6,230 nt of DNA, taken from NCBI GenBank assembly GCA_014860845.1, contig JACZIY010000738.1:1-6230 (forward strand), in the 5' to 3' direction. Origin of the DNA: Anaerolineaceae bacterium (GTDB lineage Bacteria; Chloroflexota; Anaerolineae; Anaerolineales; Anaerolineaceae). Positions 1 to 6,230 of this stretch are shown here, piece by piece. A model generated the notes under the pieces. The model made no database searches and was not told where the DNA came from. It saw only the letters and a program-made list of their open reading frames with translations. A program made the position numbers and the translations under genes. The stretch's first letter is position 1, and every line of letters begins with the position of its first letter.

Positions 1-2435
1 CTCTGATATTCATACACGACGTTTCCTAAATGATCGACTATTTTGGTAATTGCCACCGGTGGAATCTGGTTTCCGGAGTTCGCAATGGTTGCATAAGCGT
101 TTGTCAATTCCAGTAAAGTTACATCTCCCCCACCCAAGGATAATGACATACCATAATCTTCTCTTGTCAGTGTAGAAATCCCCATTCTTTTCGCAAAATC
201 AACGAAACCATCTGGATGTGATGTGGTGGGATTATCATAAATTCCTACAAAATCGAGTGCTTTAACGGCAGGAATATTGAATGAATTCGCTAAAGCTGAT
301 CGCAATGTCACGGGTCCATGAAAACGATTGTCATAATTAATAGGTTTATAAGGTTCACGAGGATCATCCGGATTACCGGATGGCGGAAATTCACTTGGAA
401 CATCCCAAATTAATGTGGCTGGCGTCCAACCTTTTTCAAATGCGGCCAGATACACCAGTGGTTTGATCGATGAACCTGGTTGGCGTGGGGCTAATGCCAT
501 GTTTACCTGGCCAGAAATACTTTCTTTATAAAAATCAGCTGATCCTACCATTGCCAAAATTTCTCCAGTAGATGGGCGGATAACAACAGCTGCCCCACTG
601 GTCGCATTTTTATCAGCTAAGCTGGCAATCTGTGTTTCAATTACAGATTGGACTTTATTCTGGATGACTGGATCCAGCGTTGTATAAACTGTAAAACCTG
701 ATCGATAAATGGTTTGAGGATCAAACTGGCTTTCCAATTGAGTGCGGATGTAATTCACCCAGTGTGGATGGATCATACTATAGTCGTGAGGTTTAAATTC
801 GTAAAATTCAATTTCCTGCGCTGCACTGGCAATTTCATTAACACAAACTCTCTCCAGATTCGTGCTCACGTAAATGCAATTCTTCTCTTGAGAAAGTTCA
901 TACATTAATATTAAAACTTGTTTCTGTCTGGTTAATGTCGCTTCCCGATTTGTATAAATGTCATAAACTGCCGGTGCCTGTGGTAAACCAGCCAGAAATG
1001 ATGCCTGAGATAAAGTCAACCTTTCCGCTGAAGTATTAAAATACGTTTCTGCAGCTGCTTGGATGCCATATGCCAGGTTTCCATAATTGTTTTCATTCAG
1101 AAATATCTCAAGAATTTCTTCTTTGGAGTACTTACGCGTAATTTCTGCAGCCAGAACAATTTCTCTGGTCTTTCGCTCATATGTACGTGTATATCTTTCG
1201 GTATCGTCAAGAAGCAGCATCCGGGCTAATTGTTGTGTGATAGTCGAAGCCCCCGAAACGATATCACCCGCTGTATAATTTTGCCAAAAGGCACGGGCAA
1301 CAGCAACCGGATCAAATCCGGGGTGGTTGTAATATTCTTTATCTTCTGTTGCGATGGTTGCTGCAATTAAGTAAGGTGAAATCTTCTCTAAAGGCACATA
1401 TGTTCGACGACCAGCGTTGGGATCAATAATTTCGTAAATCGTGTTTCCTTCACGATCCAGAATGCGCGTTGTTTCAAATTTTGCCGCTTTTTCTCGTAAT
1501 TCTTCTACCGGAGGAAGGGCTTGAGCGATTCTATAATATTGGTAAACACCAAAAGAACCTCCAGCTATCACAATAAATATAACAATAAATAATCCAATCA
1601 GAACCATGCGGATAAAACATCCCCAGGCTTGTTGAAAATCGCCTCGTTTCGAAGATTTTGGTGGTTTTGGTGGTTTTTCCTTTTTGTTCTTAATCGGTTT
1701 GGTAGAGGCTGTCTGAAGACTTGAAGGTTGCAAAGTTGCCTGGTTTTGCTGTGTATTTCGGAAAGCTGCAGGTGAAACTCGGGTCGCTTGCGTATCATTT
1801 ACATTAATTCTATTCGGTAGTATGGGTTGTGTTGCACCTGGAGGTGGTGGAATCACTGCTGTGTGATTTGTTGGAGGTGTATACGACCTGATAGGACGTG
1901 GAGGTGTTTTCTCTATTTCTTCTTCAAGAGGTGTAATTGGATATTCAATCGCTGGTGGAATCCCATTTTTGGAGTTTAACGGAGTCTTTTTTGAATTATC
2001 AATTGGAATTGTTACAGAATTATTTTCCTGGTCAATCTTATTTCCGTGGTCAACCGTTGGTGGTGGATTATCGTCTTGCACCTGATTGTTGGAACTGTTG
2101 TTGAGGACTTGATTACTATCAATAATTTCCGAATCGATTTCTGATTGTTTATCTGAATTTATTGATTGTTCATTTTCTAATTCTGTTAAATCTTCCGAAT
2201 ACCAACCTGCGGTGGACTCGGGATCTCCTGTTGGATGCCGATCATTCATCTCAACATTTTCTTCTTTTTCTAATTGGCGTGGTTCATCCCGGTTAATTTC
2301 TAAGTTGGAGTTTCGTTTTGGCGCGGTTTCTTCTAAGGATGCCTCATATTCTTGTTGTGAAGCAATTAATTTCTTTAATCGATCTGCAGGATCGTCTGTA
2401 TTTGAATCTTTTTGATTTGGTTGATCATTTTCCAT
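1..2435 (-). CDS. Class A penicillin-binding protein (bifunctional GT51 glycosyltransferase / transpeptidase), C-terminus cut by window edge
   Basis: This enzyme polymerises lipid II into glycan strands and cross-links the peptides on the outer face of the membrane. I translated 811 codons from ATG 2433-2435 without a stop. Residues 1-276 are a long cytoplasmic tail: first acidic and Asn/Gln-rich, then proline-rich (about 177-205), then basic before the membrane (about 243-262). One membrane helix lies at about 277-297. The GT51 domain shows ATEDKEYYNHPG with the presumed catalytic Glu364, GASTITQQL at 395-403, and RKTRE (421-425) followed by the ILEIFLNENNYG region. The transpeptidase domain begins near 613, has PGSSIKP with nucleophile Ser655 and Lys658, and SFN at 718-720. 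The KTG motif lies beyond the edge. The start is the only good one: the frame is open from this ATG and a weak GGA lies about 10 bases upstream. The gene is divergent from the glycosidase-like gene. Family assignment is very secure; the exact PBP1 subtype is not. Confidence 0.95.
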   Translation of the reverse strand, partial: MENDQPNQKDSNTDDPADRLKKLIASQQEYEASLEETAPKRNSNLEINRDEPRQLEKEENVEMNDRHPTGDPESTAGWYSEDLTELENEQSINSDKQSEIDSEIIDSNQVLNNSSNNQVQDDNPPPTVDHGNKIDQENNSVTIPIDNSKKTPLNSKNGIPPAIEYPITPLEEEIEKTPPRPIRSYTPPTNHTAVIPPPPGATQPILPNRINVNDTQATRVSPAAFRNTQQNQATLQPSSLQTASTKPIKNKKEKPPKPPKSSKRGDFQQAWGCFIRMVLIGLFIVIFIVIAGGSFGVYQYYRIAQALPPVEELREKAAKFETTRILDREGNTIYEIIDPNAGRRTYVPLEKISPYLIAATIATEDKEYYNHPGFDPVAVARAFWQNYTAGDIVSGASTITQQLARMLLLDDTERYTRTYERKTREIVLAAEITRKYSKEEILEIFLNENNYGNLAYGIQAAAETYFNTSAERLTLSQASFLAGLPQAPAVYDIYTNREATLTRQKQVLILMYELSQEKNCIYVSTNLERVCVNEIASAAQEIEFYEFKPHDYSMIHPHWVNYIRTQLESQFDPQTIYRSGFTVYTTLDPVIQNKVQSVIETQIASLADKNATSGAAVVIRPSTGEILAMVGSADFYKESISGQVNMALAPRQPGSSIKPLVYLAAFEKGWTPATLIWDVPSEFPPSGNPDDPREPYKPINYDNRFHGPVTLRSALANSFNIPAVKALDFVGIYDNPTTSHPDGFVDFAKRMGISTLTREDYGMSLSLGGGDVTLLELTNAYATIANSGNQIPPVAITKIVDHLGNVVYEYQ

Positions 2436-2475
2436 AATATTTTCCAAAGCTATCTTCTAGATAAATTCTTTTGTA

Positions 2476-2484
2476 ATTCTAGCA
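2476..2484 (-). promoter_or_regulatory. Candidate extended -10 promoter for the penicillin-binding protein gene
   Basis: Read on the minus strand this is TGC followed by TAGAAT, an extended -10 type element (TGnTAtAAT-like). No good -35 hexamer is found 16-18 bp upstream, where the sequence overlaps the -35 box of the divergent promoter. Transcription would start near 2469, giving a leader of about 34 bases before the ATG at 2435. The match is partial and I assign it only moderate weight. Confidence 0.35.
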
Positions 2485-2492
2485 TATTTCAT

Positions 2493-2521
2493 TTGACCTC
2501 GACTAACTCTCCCTTTACAAT
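2493..2521 (+). promoter_or_regulatory. Sigma70-type promoter for the 2528-5523 operon, predicted leaderless
   Basis: The -35 box TTGACC (2493-2498) and the -10 box TACAAT (2516-2521) each match the consensus at five of six bases and are separated by the optimal 17 bp. The ATG of the next gene begins only seven bases after the -10 box, at 2528, which is where the start of transcription is expected. No Shine-Dalgarno sequence lies in the six intervening bases (CAGGCT). The transcript is therefore predicted to begin at or next to the start codon. Confidence 0.7.
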
Positions 2522-2527
2522 CAGGCT

Positions 2528-4891
2528 ATGTTTCCAATAAGTATTACTCCACAAGACCCTTTCAGTTTGATTCTTGTAAATGATTCTCAGCGCTTGGAGG
2601 AGAAAAAATCATTTGATAATTCATGGGAAATACAATATGAAAGTGGCGAGTTAGGTGGAATTTCCCTCTACAGCACACTCGGTTTACAGGCAATAAGTTT
2701 GAGAATCACGCCTATTTTTTCAAACCTCAATGAAAGTAGAATGAACCTCAAACAATTAGAAAATCCACCTATCATAACTGAAATATTGCCAAATTACACA
2801 AATATTTTTATTGAGGTTTTCGCAGGCATTCATTACAGTTTAGAATATTTCATTTCAAATTCGTATTCCATTTATGGACAGGTTTCCATTCATAACAATT
2901 CGACGCAGAAATTCTCCGGTAACCTTCAATACCTCGTTTCCTTAAAACCTTTATCCGGCGGGGAACAGATGAAGGGGATGCAATCTGATTTAAATTATGT
3001 TTTGGTAGGAAAAACAAAAGATCTATTCCCGGTTTTTTTCCTTAGTGGTCTTTCACAACCTGGAAAACTGGGGCAATCATCTATCTCAAGTAATGTAGAG
3101 ATTGAACCAGGTTTATCGCAGTCCTATAAGTGGTGTCTAGTTTATGAGCAAGATAAATTACAATCCTTGCAGAGAGTTATCGATTATCAAACCTTAGATT
3201 TTGAAAAAGAGACAACACGAAACAAATTATTTCTTCAAAGAGATTTTTTCTATTTTGATACCGGAAATCCTGAATGGGATAAAGCATTGCATTTTAGCCA
3301 AAACTCTGCCAAACAATTGATTGTCAAAGGTTTAGAAAAACAACAAAATATTTCTTTGATTCAAAGTCGGCATCCAGAAAAAGCGCTATTTCGAACTGAA
3401 ACAGCTGAAAATCGGATAAATGAAGGAATTTCACCCATTCAACTTTGGTACTTTCTGCAAGTTTTACCAAACCAACAAAATTTGATTCAGGTTGCATTTG
3501 AAGAATTTATTAATCTTCAAAAAGAAGATGGCTTCATTCCCAACCATTCAAATCCTTCAAATTTCCTTGCTCGTTTTCATGCTTTTCCGATCTTCGCAAC
3601 GATTGCACAGGAAATTCTTGATATTCAAAAATCCCAAGATTTAGCAATTTCATATCTTAATAGATTAATCTCCTATTTACAATTTTGGTTACCTATTTCT
3701 TCGGATAGATCCTCCGCTCATTGGGAAAATGCATTGCAATCCTTATATGAAGATTTACCAATTCATAATCTTTGGGATAAAGATGGTTATGGAATTAATT
3801 CCCTGTGGATTGAATCACCATTTCTTAACAGCCTATTAGTATTAGAATGTGAAAAATGTTTACAGATTGCCGATCATTATAAGATTGATTTTCCTGAAAA
3901 AAATTGGCTTGTAGATCAAAAAACAAACTTACTGAAGAATATTGAGGATTCATGGAATACAAAACAAAAATACTATGCTTATCGTGATCCCCAAACAAAA
4001 AAAACACCAGGAAAAGTCATCATCCTGAAAAAAAATGGGGCAGGCATTCATATTCTAGAAAAGAACTTGCGCTCACCCCAAAGACTGAATATCCGCGTCA
4101 TCACACATCCTGAACTCTCAAGAAAAATCACTGTAGAGATAAGAGGGATGTATGAAAATCGAGAGATATTTGAGATTATTAAACCAAGGAATTTCCATTG
4201 GGGTACCACAACAGGTTTTAGTACGACCGAAAATGTGTTTGAACGAATATTCTCAATCAATATCCTTGGCCTTCCAGATGACAATTCTATAGAAGTCAGC
4301 TCATCGCAGTATTCATTAGTGGATTTGAGTTTATTTCTCCCATTATTAATTCAGGACATCAATAAAAAACGCATCCACCAGATGATAGATCTTTGGCTGG
4401 AGAAAGAATTTTTAAGTAATTTTGGGTTTTCATCGATTCCGAAGAAATATCAGTCGAACAAGAAAGATCAAATGAATTTTGTGGATTTACCTCTGAATTC
4501 AACCATACTGGAAGGGCTGATCAAAAACAATCAAATTGATCTGGCAAAGAAGGCTTTTACTAATTTAATGAAGGTTGTGGTAAAGAATTTGCGATCATCT
4601 AAAAGATTTTATAAATTATATGATGCAAATGATGGAACTTGCACAGGTGAATATAATATAATTAATGGGATGATTCCAATAAAAATCTTTTTTAAATTAC
4701 TTGGCATTTATCGCTGGTCAGATAATGAAATTGAACTTATGGGTTCAAGCTCTTTTAAAAATAATATTGATATTTATCATCGTGGACTCAGGTTAGTTTG
4801 CTCACAAAAAGGATATACGATCATTACATCTGGTGGAAAAAAAATTGAAATTAAACCTATGATTTTTCAAAAAATTAAGATCCCATCCTAA
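2528..4891 (+). CDS. Putative cytoplasmic (alpha/alpha)6-barrel glycosidase-like protein (GH63/MGH1-like or amylo-1,6-glucosidase-like)
   Basis: The 787-residue product has no signal peptide or membrane helix, so it is probably cytoplasmic. Residues 1-235 look like an N-terminal beta-sandwich. Residues about 240-490 look like helix pairs of a six-hairpin barrel, with landmarks TGNPEWDKAL (245-254), LQKEDGFIPNH (330-340), SAHWENALQ (396-404) and SLWIESPFLNSLLVLE (425-440). Residues about 505-595 form a beta-rich segment that interrupts the barrel. Helices resume at about 597, and FYKLYDANDGTCTGEYN (694-710) resembles the family's YYDPxTGxGxGE-type stretch. The end (SSSFKNNIDIYHRGLRL) resembles the C-terminal beta domain of debranching-enzyme-like proteins. 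The usual WDNSP and W(R)GPxW signatures of GH63-type enzymes are not intact, so substrate and even catalytic activity are uncertain. The A/T-rich codon use gives many Lys, Asn and Ile residues. It heads an operon: its stop is 18 bp before the first PstA-like gene. No Shine-Dalgarno sequence precedes the ATG. That it is a gene is certain; the fold is likely; the function is not established. Confidence 0.65.
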   Translation: MFPISITPQDPFSLILVNDSQRLEEKKSFDNSWEIQYESGELGGISLYSTLGLQAISLRITPIFSNLNESRMNLKQLENPPIITEILPNYTNIFIEVFAGIHYSLEYFISNSYSIYGQVSIHNNSTQKFSGNLQYLVSLKPLSGGEQMKGMQSDLNYVLVGKTKDLFPVFFLSGLSQPGKLGQSSISSNVEIEPGLSQSYKWCLVYEQDKLQSLQRVIDYQTLDFEKETTRNKLFLQRDFFYFDTGNPEWDKALHFSQNSAKQLIVKGLEKQQNISLIQSRHPEKALFRTETAENRINEGISPIQLWYFLQVLPNQQNLIQVAFEEFINLQKEDGFIPNHSNPSNFLARFHAFPIFATIAQEILDIQKSQDLAISYLNRLISYLQFWLPISSDRSSAHWENALQSLYEDLPIHNLWDKDGYGINSLWIESPFLNSLLVLECEKCLQIADHYKIDFPEKNWLVDQKTNLLKNIEDSWNTKQKYYAYRDPQTKKTPGKVIILKKNGAGIHILEKNLRSPQRLNIRVITHPELSRKITVEIRGMYENREIFEIIKPRNFHWGTTTGFSTTENVFERIFSINILGLPDDNSIEVSSSQYSLVDLSLFLPLLIQDINKKRIHQMIDLWLEKEFLSNFGFSSIPKKYQSNKKDQMNFVDLPLNSTILEGLIKNNQIDLAKKAFTNLMKVVVKNLRSSKRFYKLYDANDGTCTGEYNIINGMIPIKIFFKLLGIYRWSDNEIELMGSSSFKNNIDIYHRGLRLVCSQKGYTIITSGGKKIEIKPMIFQKIKIPS

Positions 4892-4896
4892 TAATA

Positions 4897-4903
4897 GAAA
4901 GGA
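4897..4903 (+). promoter_or_regulatory. Ribosome binding site of the first PstA-like gene
   Basis: GAAAGGA lies six bases before the ATG at 4910, inside the 18-bp gap after the glycosidase-like gene. It fixes this start and contrasts with the absent Shine-Dalgarno sequence of the operon's first gene. Confidence 0.75.
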
Positions 4904-4909
4904 TCAGAA

Positions 4910-5254
4910 ATGAATTCACAAACAAAAGCCCCAGAGATACTATTAATGGCTGTAATTCAATCGCAGGATGTTGACCATGCTGAAAGTGCATTGGAAAAAT
5001 TGAATATTCACATAACACGCTTAGCCAGCACCGGGGGATTTTTAGGAAGAAGAAATGCAACATTATTCTTAGGCTTACCAGCTGAGAAGGAAGAAGTCAT
5101 TTTGCAGACATTAAAGAAGACCTGTCGTCAACGTGTGGAATATATAGCTGTACCTCTTGAAAGTGCACCACTACCACTGCCAGCACCAACACCGATCACG
5201 ATTGGTGGAGCTAATATTTTTGCATTAGATGTTGAACATTTTGAGGAGATATAA
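4910..5254 (+). CDS. PII-like cyclic-di-AMP receptor family protein (DUF970, PstA/DarA-like), long-loop paralogue
   Basis: This 114-residue protein belongs to the PII-like DUF970 family, whose characterised members (PstA of Staphylococcus, DarA of Bacillus) are homotrimers that bind cyclic-di-AMP in the cytosol. The diagnostic LASTGGFLGRRNATLFLGL stretch is at residues 38-56 and the final strand ANIFALDVEHFEEI at 101-114. There are about eight extra N-terminal residues. Allowing for that offset, Thr36, Phe44, Leu45, Asn49 and Gly55 match the ligand-contact positions I recall from PstA (28, 36, 37, 41, 47). The usual Arg26 is replaced by His34. The B-loop region between about 70 and 100 is full length and proline-rich (ESAPLPLPAPTPIT). 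It is followed two bases after its stop by a shorter paralogue. Family is secure; whether it still binds cyclic-di-AMP is open. Confidence 0.9.
   Translation: MNSQTKAPEILLMAVIQSQDVDHAESALEKLNIHITRLASTGGFLGRRNATLFLGLPAEKEEVILQTLKKTCRQRVEYIAVPLESAPLPLPAPTPITIGGANIFALDVEHFEEI
5243..5250 (+). promoter_or_regulatory. Ribosome binding site of the second PstA-like gene, embedded in the end of the first
   Basis: GAGGAGAT lies six bases before the ATG at 5257 and also encodes the last Glu-Glu-Ile of the upstream protein. With a two-base gap between stop and start, translation of the two paralogues is probably coupled. Confidence 0.75.
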
Positions 5255-5256
5255 CG

Positions 5257-5523
5257 ATGAAAATGATAATTGCGATCGTTCGTGATAGAGATACAAATCC
5301 TGTTTCGACTGCCTTGACCTCAGCAGAATTCCGAGTAACACATATTGCTTCTACGGGCGGGTTCCTCAGACGGGGAAATTCCACTTTATTTATTGGTGTG
5401 GAAGATGAAAAAGTGGAACAGGCGATGGAAGTCATTCGAACGAATTTAGAACCTGCAGATGACCCTGCACAAAAAAGAGCAACCATCTTCGTACTAAATG
5501 TGAACCATTTTACACATTTTTAA
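5257..5523 (+). CDS. PII-like cyclic-di-AMP receptor family protein (DUF970, PstA/DarA-like), short-loop paralogue
   Basis: At 88 residues this is about 20 shorter than typical PstA/DarA proteins (near 109). The core is highly conserved: MKMIIAIVRDRDTN at the start, FRVTHIASTGGFLRRGN at 25-41, STLFIGVEDEKV at 42-53 and ATIFVLNVNHF at 75-85. Arg26, Thr28, Phe36, Leu37, Asn41 and Gly47 match, in the same numbering, the cyclic-di-AMP contacts I recall from Staphylococcus PstA. The missing residues all fall in the B-loop region after helix 2 (about 66-74), which here is only a short stretch around EPADDPAQK. The protein therefore keeps the ligand pocket around the TGGFL loop but lacks the large flexible loop. 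It is translationally coupled to its longer paralogue and could form mixed trimers with it (inference). Family assignment is secure. Confidence 0.92.
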   Translation: MKMIIAIVRDRDTNPVSTALTSAEFRVTHIASTGGFLRRGNSTLFIGVEDEKVEQAMEVIRTNLEPADDPAQKRATIFVLNVNHFTHF

Positions 5524-5538
5524 ATTTTTCTATACAAT
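5509..5538 (+). promoter_or_regulatory. Candidate promoter for the DUF4013 gene, overlapping the end of the second PstA-like gene
   Basis: TTTACA (5509-5514) and TACAAT (5533-5538) are separated by 18 bp; each hexamer matches five of six consensus bases. Transcription would begin near 5545, leaving a leader of about 135 bases. The region is very A/T-rich, so chance matches are likely. A second, weaker candidate is TTGGCA at 5616-5621, with TATTTT 16 bp downstream at 5638-5643. The rest of the 157-bp gap (5524-5680) shows only a 5-bp inverted repeat (5547-5551 with 5569-5573) and no terminator-like hairpin with a T-run. Confidence 0.4.
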
Positions 5539-5666
5539 AGTAATAACTGGAAAATGATTCTTAATTAATCCAGGTAATATTCAATACAAGAATTTAATAT
5601 AACGACTTACATATGTTGGCATTAAAATTGTAATAATTATTTTTATAAAACAATTCATTAATAAAT

Positions 5667-5672
5667 AAGGAG
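5667..5672 (+). promoter_or_regulatory. Ribosome binding site of the DUF4013 gene
   Basis: AAGGAG sits eight bases before the ATG at 5681, a strong Shine-Dalgarno match at normal spacing that settles this start. Confidence 0.8.
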
Positions 5673-5680
5673 TAGGGAAT

Positions 5681-6230
5681 ATGAAATTTGCAGATGCGTT
5701 TACCTTTGTTTTTCAGGATCCAGATTGGTTTAAGAAAATTATCATTCCTGGATTGGTTGGATTACTCATTCCTATCATTGGACAAATTGTCTTATTGGGG
5801 TGGGCATTAAAAGTCACTTTGAATGTCATTAGAAATAATCCAAGTCCGTTACCGGAAATGGAATTTGGTGCAGATTTAAGCCGCGGGTTCAAAGCCTGGG
5901 TAGTTGGTCTTGTATATTCAATTCCTATGTTGATTTTTTATTTACCAATCCTTATTTTGTCTGTGGTTGCTAGCGAAAGTGGCGAACAATCAATGGCTGT
6001 TGTTGTGGCAATTGCAGGCATTTGTTTTGGTTTCTTAATGCTTTTATATGGAATAATTATGGGATTAATGCTTCCAGCTGCGTACGCTAAAGTGGCAGTA
6101 GAAGATTCAATCGGTGCTGGTCTTGCTTTTGGTGAAATATTCAAAATGGTGAAAAATAATCTTGTACCTTATTTACTTGTTCTTGTAGGTACTTTAGCAG
6201 CCAGTTTTATCGCCTCATTAGGATCCATAG
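5681..6230 (+). CDS. DUF4013-type integral membrane protein, C-terminus cut by window edge
   Basis: The first 183 codons are present and open to the edge. The start MKFADAFTFVFQDPDWFKKIIIPGL, with its FxDPDWxKK-type stretch near residues 11-19 followed by a Gly/Pro-containing helix, is the pattern I associate with DUF4013 proteins, as is the conserved LPEMEFGADLSRGFKAW region at 57-73. Membrane segments are seen at about 20-42, 73-97, 106-132 and from about 161 to the edge. PAAYAKVAVEDSIGAGLAF (132-150) lies in the loop before the last one and resembles family members. The function of the family is unknown to me. It has its own strong ribosome binding site, lies 157 bp beyond the PstA-like pair on the same strand, and could be read from its own promoter or by read-through, since no terminator is apparent. 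Confidence 0.8.
   Translation, partial: MKFADAFTFVFQDPDWFKKIIIPGLVGLLIPIIGQIVLLGWALKVTLNVIRNNPSPLPEMEFGADLSRGFKAWVVGLVYSIPMLIFYLPILILSVVASESGEQSMAVVVAIAGICFGFLMLLYGIIMGLMLPAAYAKVAVEDSIGAGLAFGEIFKMVKNNLVPYLLVLVGTLAASFIASLGSI

Noticed and set aside
1598..1798. Minus-strand open frame of 66 codons
   Set aside because: It lies in another frame within the tail and membrane region of the penicillin-binding protein, which is in frame with the GT51 motifs. The short frame has no family features.
4048..4284. Minus-strand open frame of 78 codons opposite the glycosidase-like gene
   Set aside because: It is antisense to a well-supported long gene, with no ribosome binding site or recognisable domain.
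5211..5486. Minus-strand open frame of 91 codons opposite the second PstA-like gene
   Set aside because: It is antisense to a clear DUF970 gene with a strong ribosome binding site; its composition is that of a shadow frame.
5257..5523. Second PstA-like gene as a truncated pseudogene
   Set aside because: Although about 20 residues short, both ends of the fold are conserved and only the flexible loop is missing, so it looks like an intact short variant.
5547..5573. Inverted repeat CTGGA/TCCAG as a terminator after the PstA-like pair
   Set aside because: The stem is only 5 bp, the loop is 17 bases and no T-run follows.
5938..6144. Minus-strand open frame of 68 codons at the right end
   Set aside because: It is antisense to the DUF4013 gene, which carries consistent membrane helices and family motifs.

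Overview
The window is ordinary-looking bacterial chromosomal DNA, A/T-rich and densely coded, with one divergent pair of transcription units. I see no rRNA, tRNA, CRISPR array, insertion sequence or phage signature. The best lineage guess is Chloroflexota, probably Anaerolineae-like. That rests on the sequence style of the class A penicillin-binding protein, on two adjacent DUF970/PstA-like genes, on a large (alpha/alpha)6 glycosidase-like protein with a C-terminal end I associate with that phylum, and on a DUF4013 membrane protein. It is inference from remembered families, not a search.

Layout. Positions 1-2435 (minus strand) hold a class A penicillin-binding protein that runs off the left edge before its KTG motif. 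It has an unusually long cytoplasmic N-terminus of about 275 residues, then one membrane segment, a GT51 glycosyltransferase domain and a transpeptidase domain with intact SxxK and SxN motifs. Positions 2436-2527 are a 92-bp divergent promoter region. The rightward promoter (TTGACC, 17 bp, TACAAT) places its predicted start of transcription on the ATG of the next gene, so that mRNA is probably leaderless.

Positions 2528-5523 (plus strand) look like one operon of three genes. The first is a 787-residue cytoplasmic protein resembling the GH63/MGH1-like and amylo-1,6-glucosidase-like (alpha/alpha)6 families, with a beta-rich insertion. It is followed after 18 bp by two tandem PII-like proteins of the cyclic-di-AMP receptor family (DUF970, PstA/DarA). 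The two paralogues share the TGGFL loop but differ strongly in the later B-loop: long and proline-rich in the first, almost absent in the second.

Positions 5524-5680 are a 157-bp A/T-rich gap with a candidate promoter that starts inside the end of the second PstA-like gene and no convincing terminator. Positions 5681-6230 hold the first 183 codons of a DUF4013 membrane protein that runs off the right edge.

How they might fit together: cyclic-di-AMP signalling is known to be linked to cell-wall and turgor homeostasis. A wall synthase on one side and two putative cyclic-di-AMP receptors plus a sugar-active enzyme on the other would fit an envelope or osmotic theme. This is a neighbourhood inference only. 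No clearly new system is visible; the most interesting points are the diverged receptor pair, the leaderless operon head and the atypical glycosidase-like protein.
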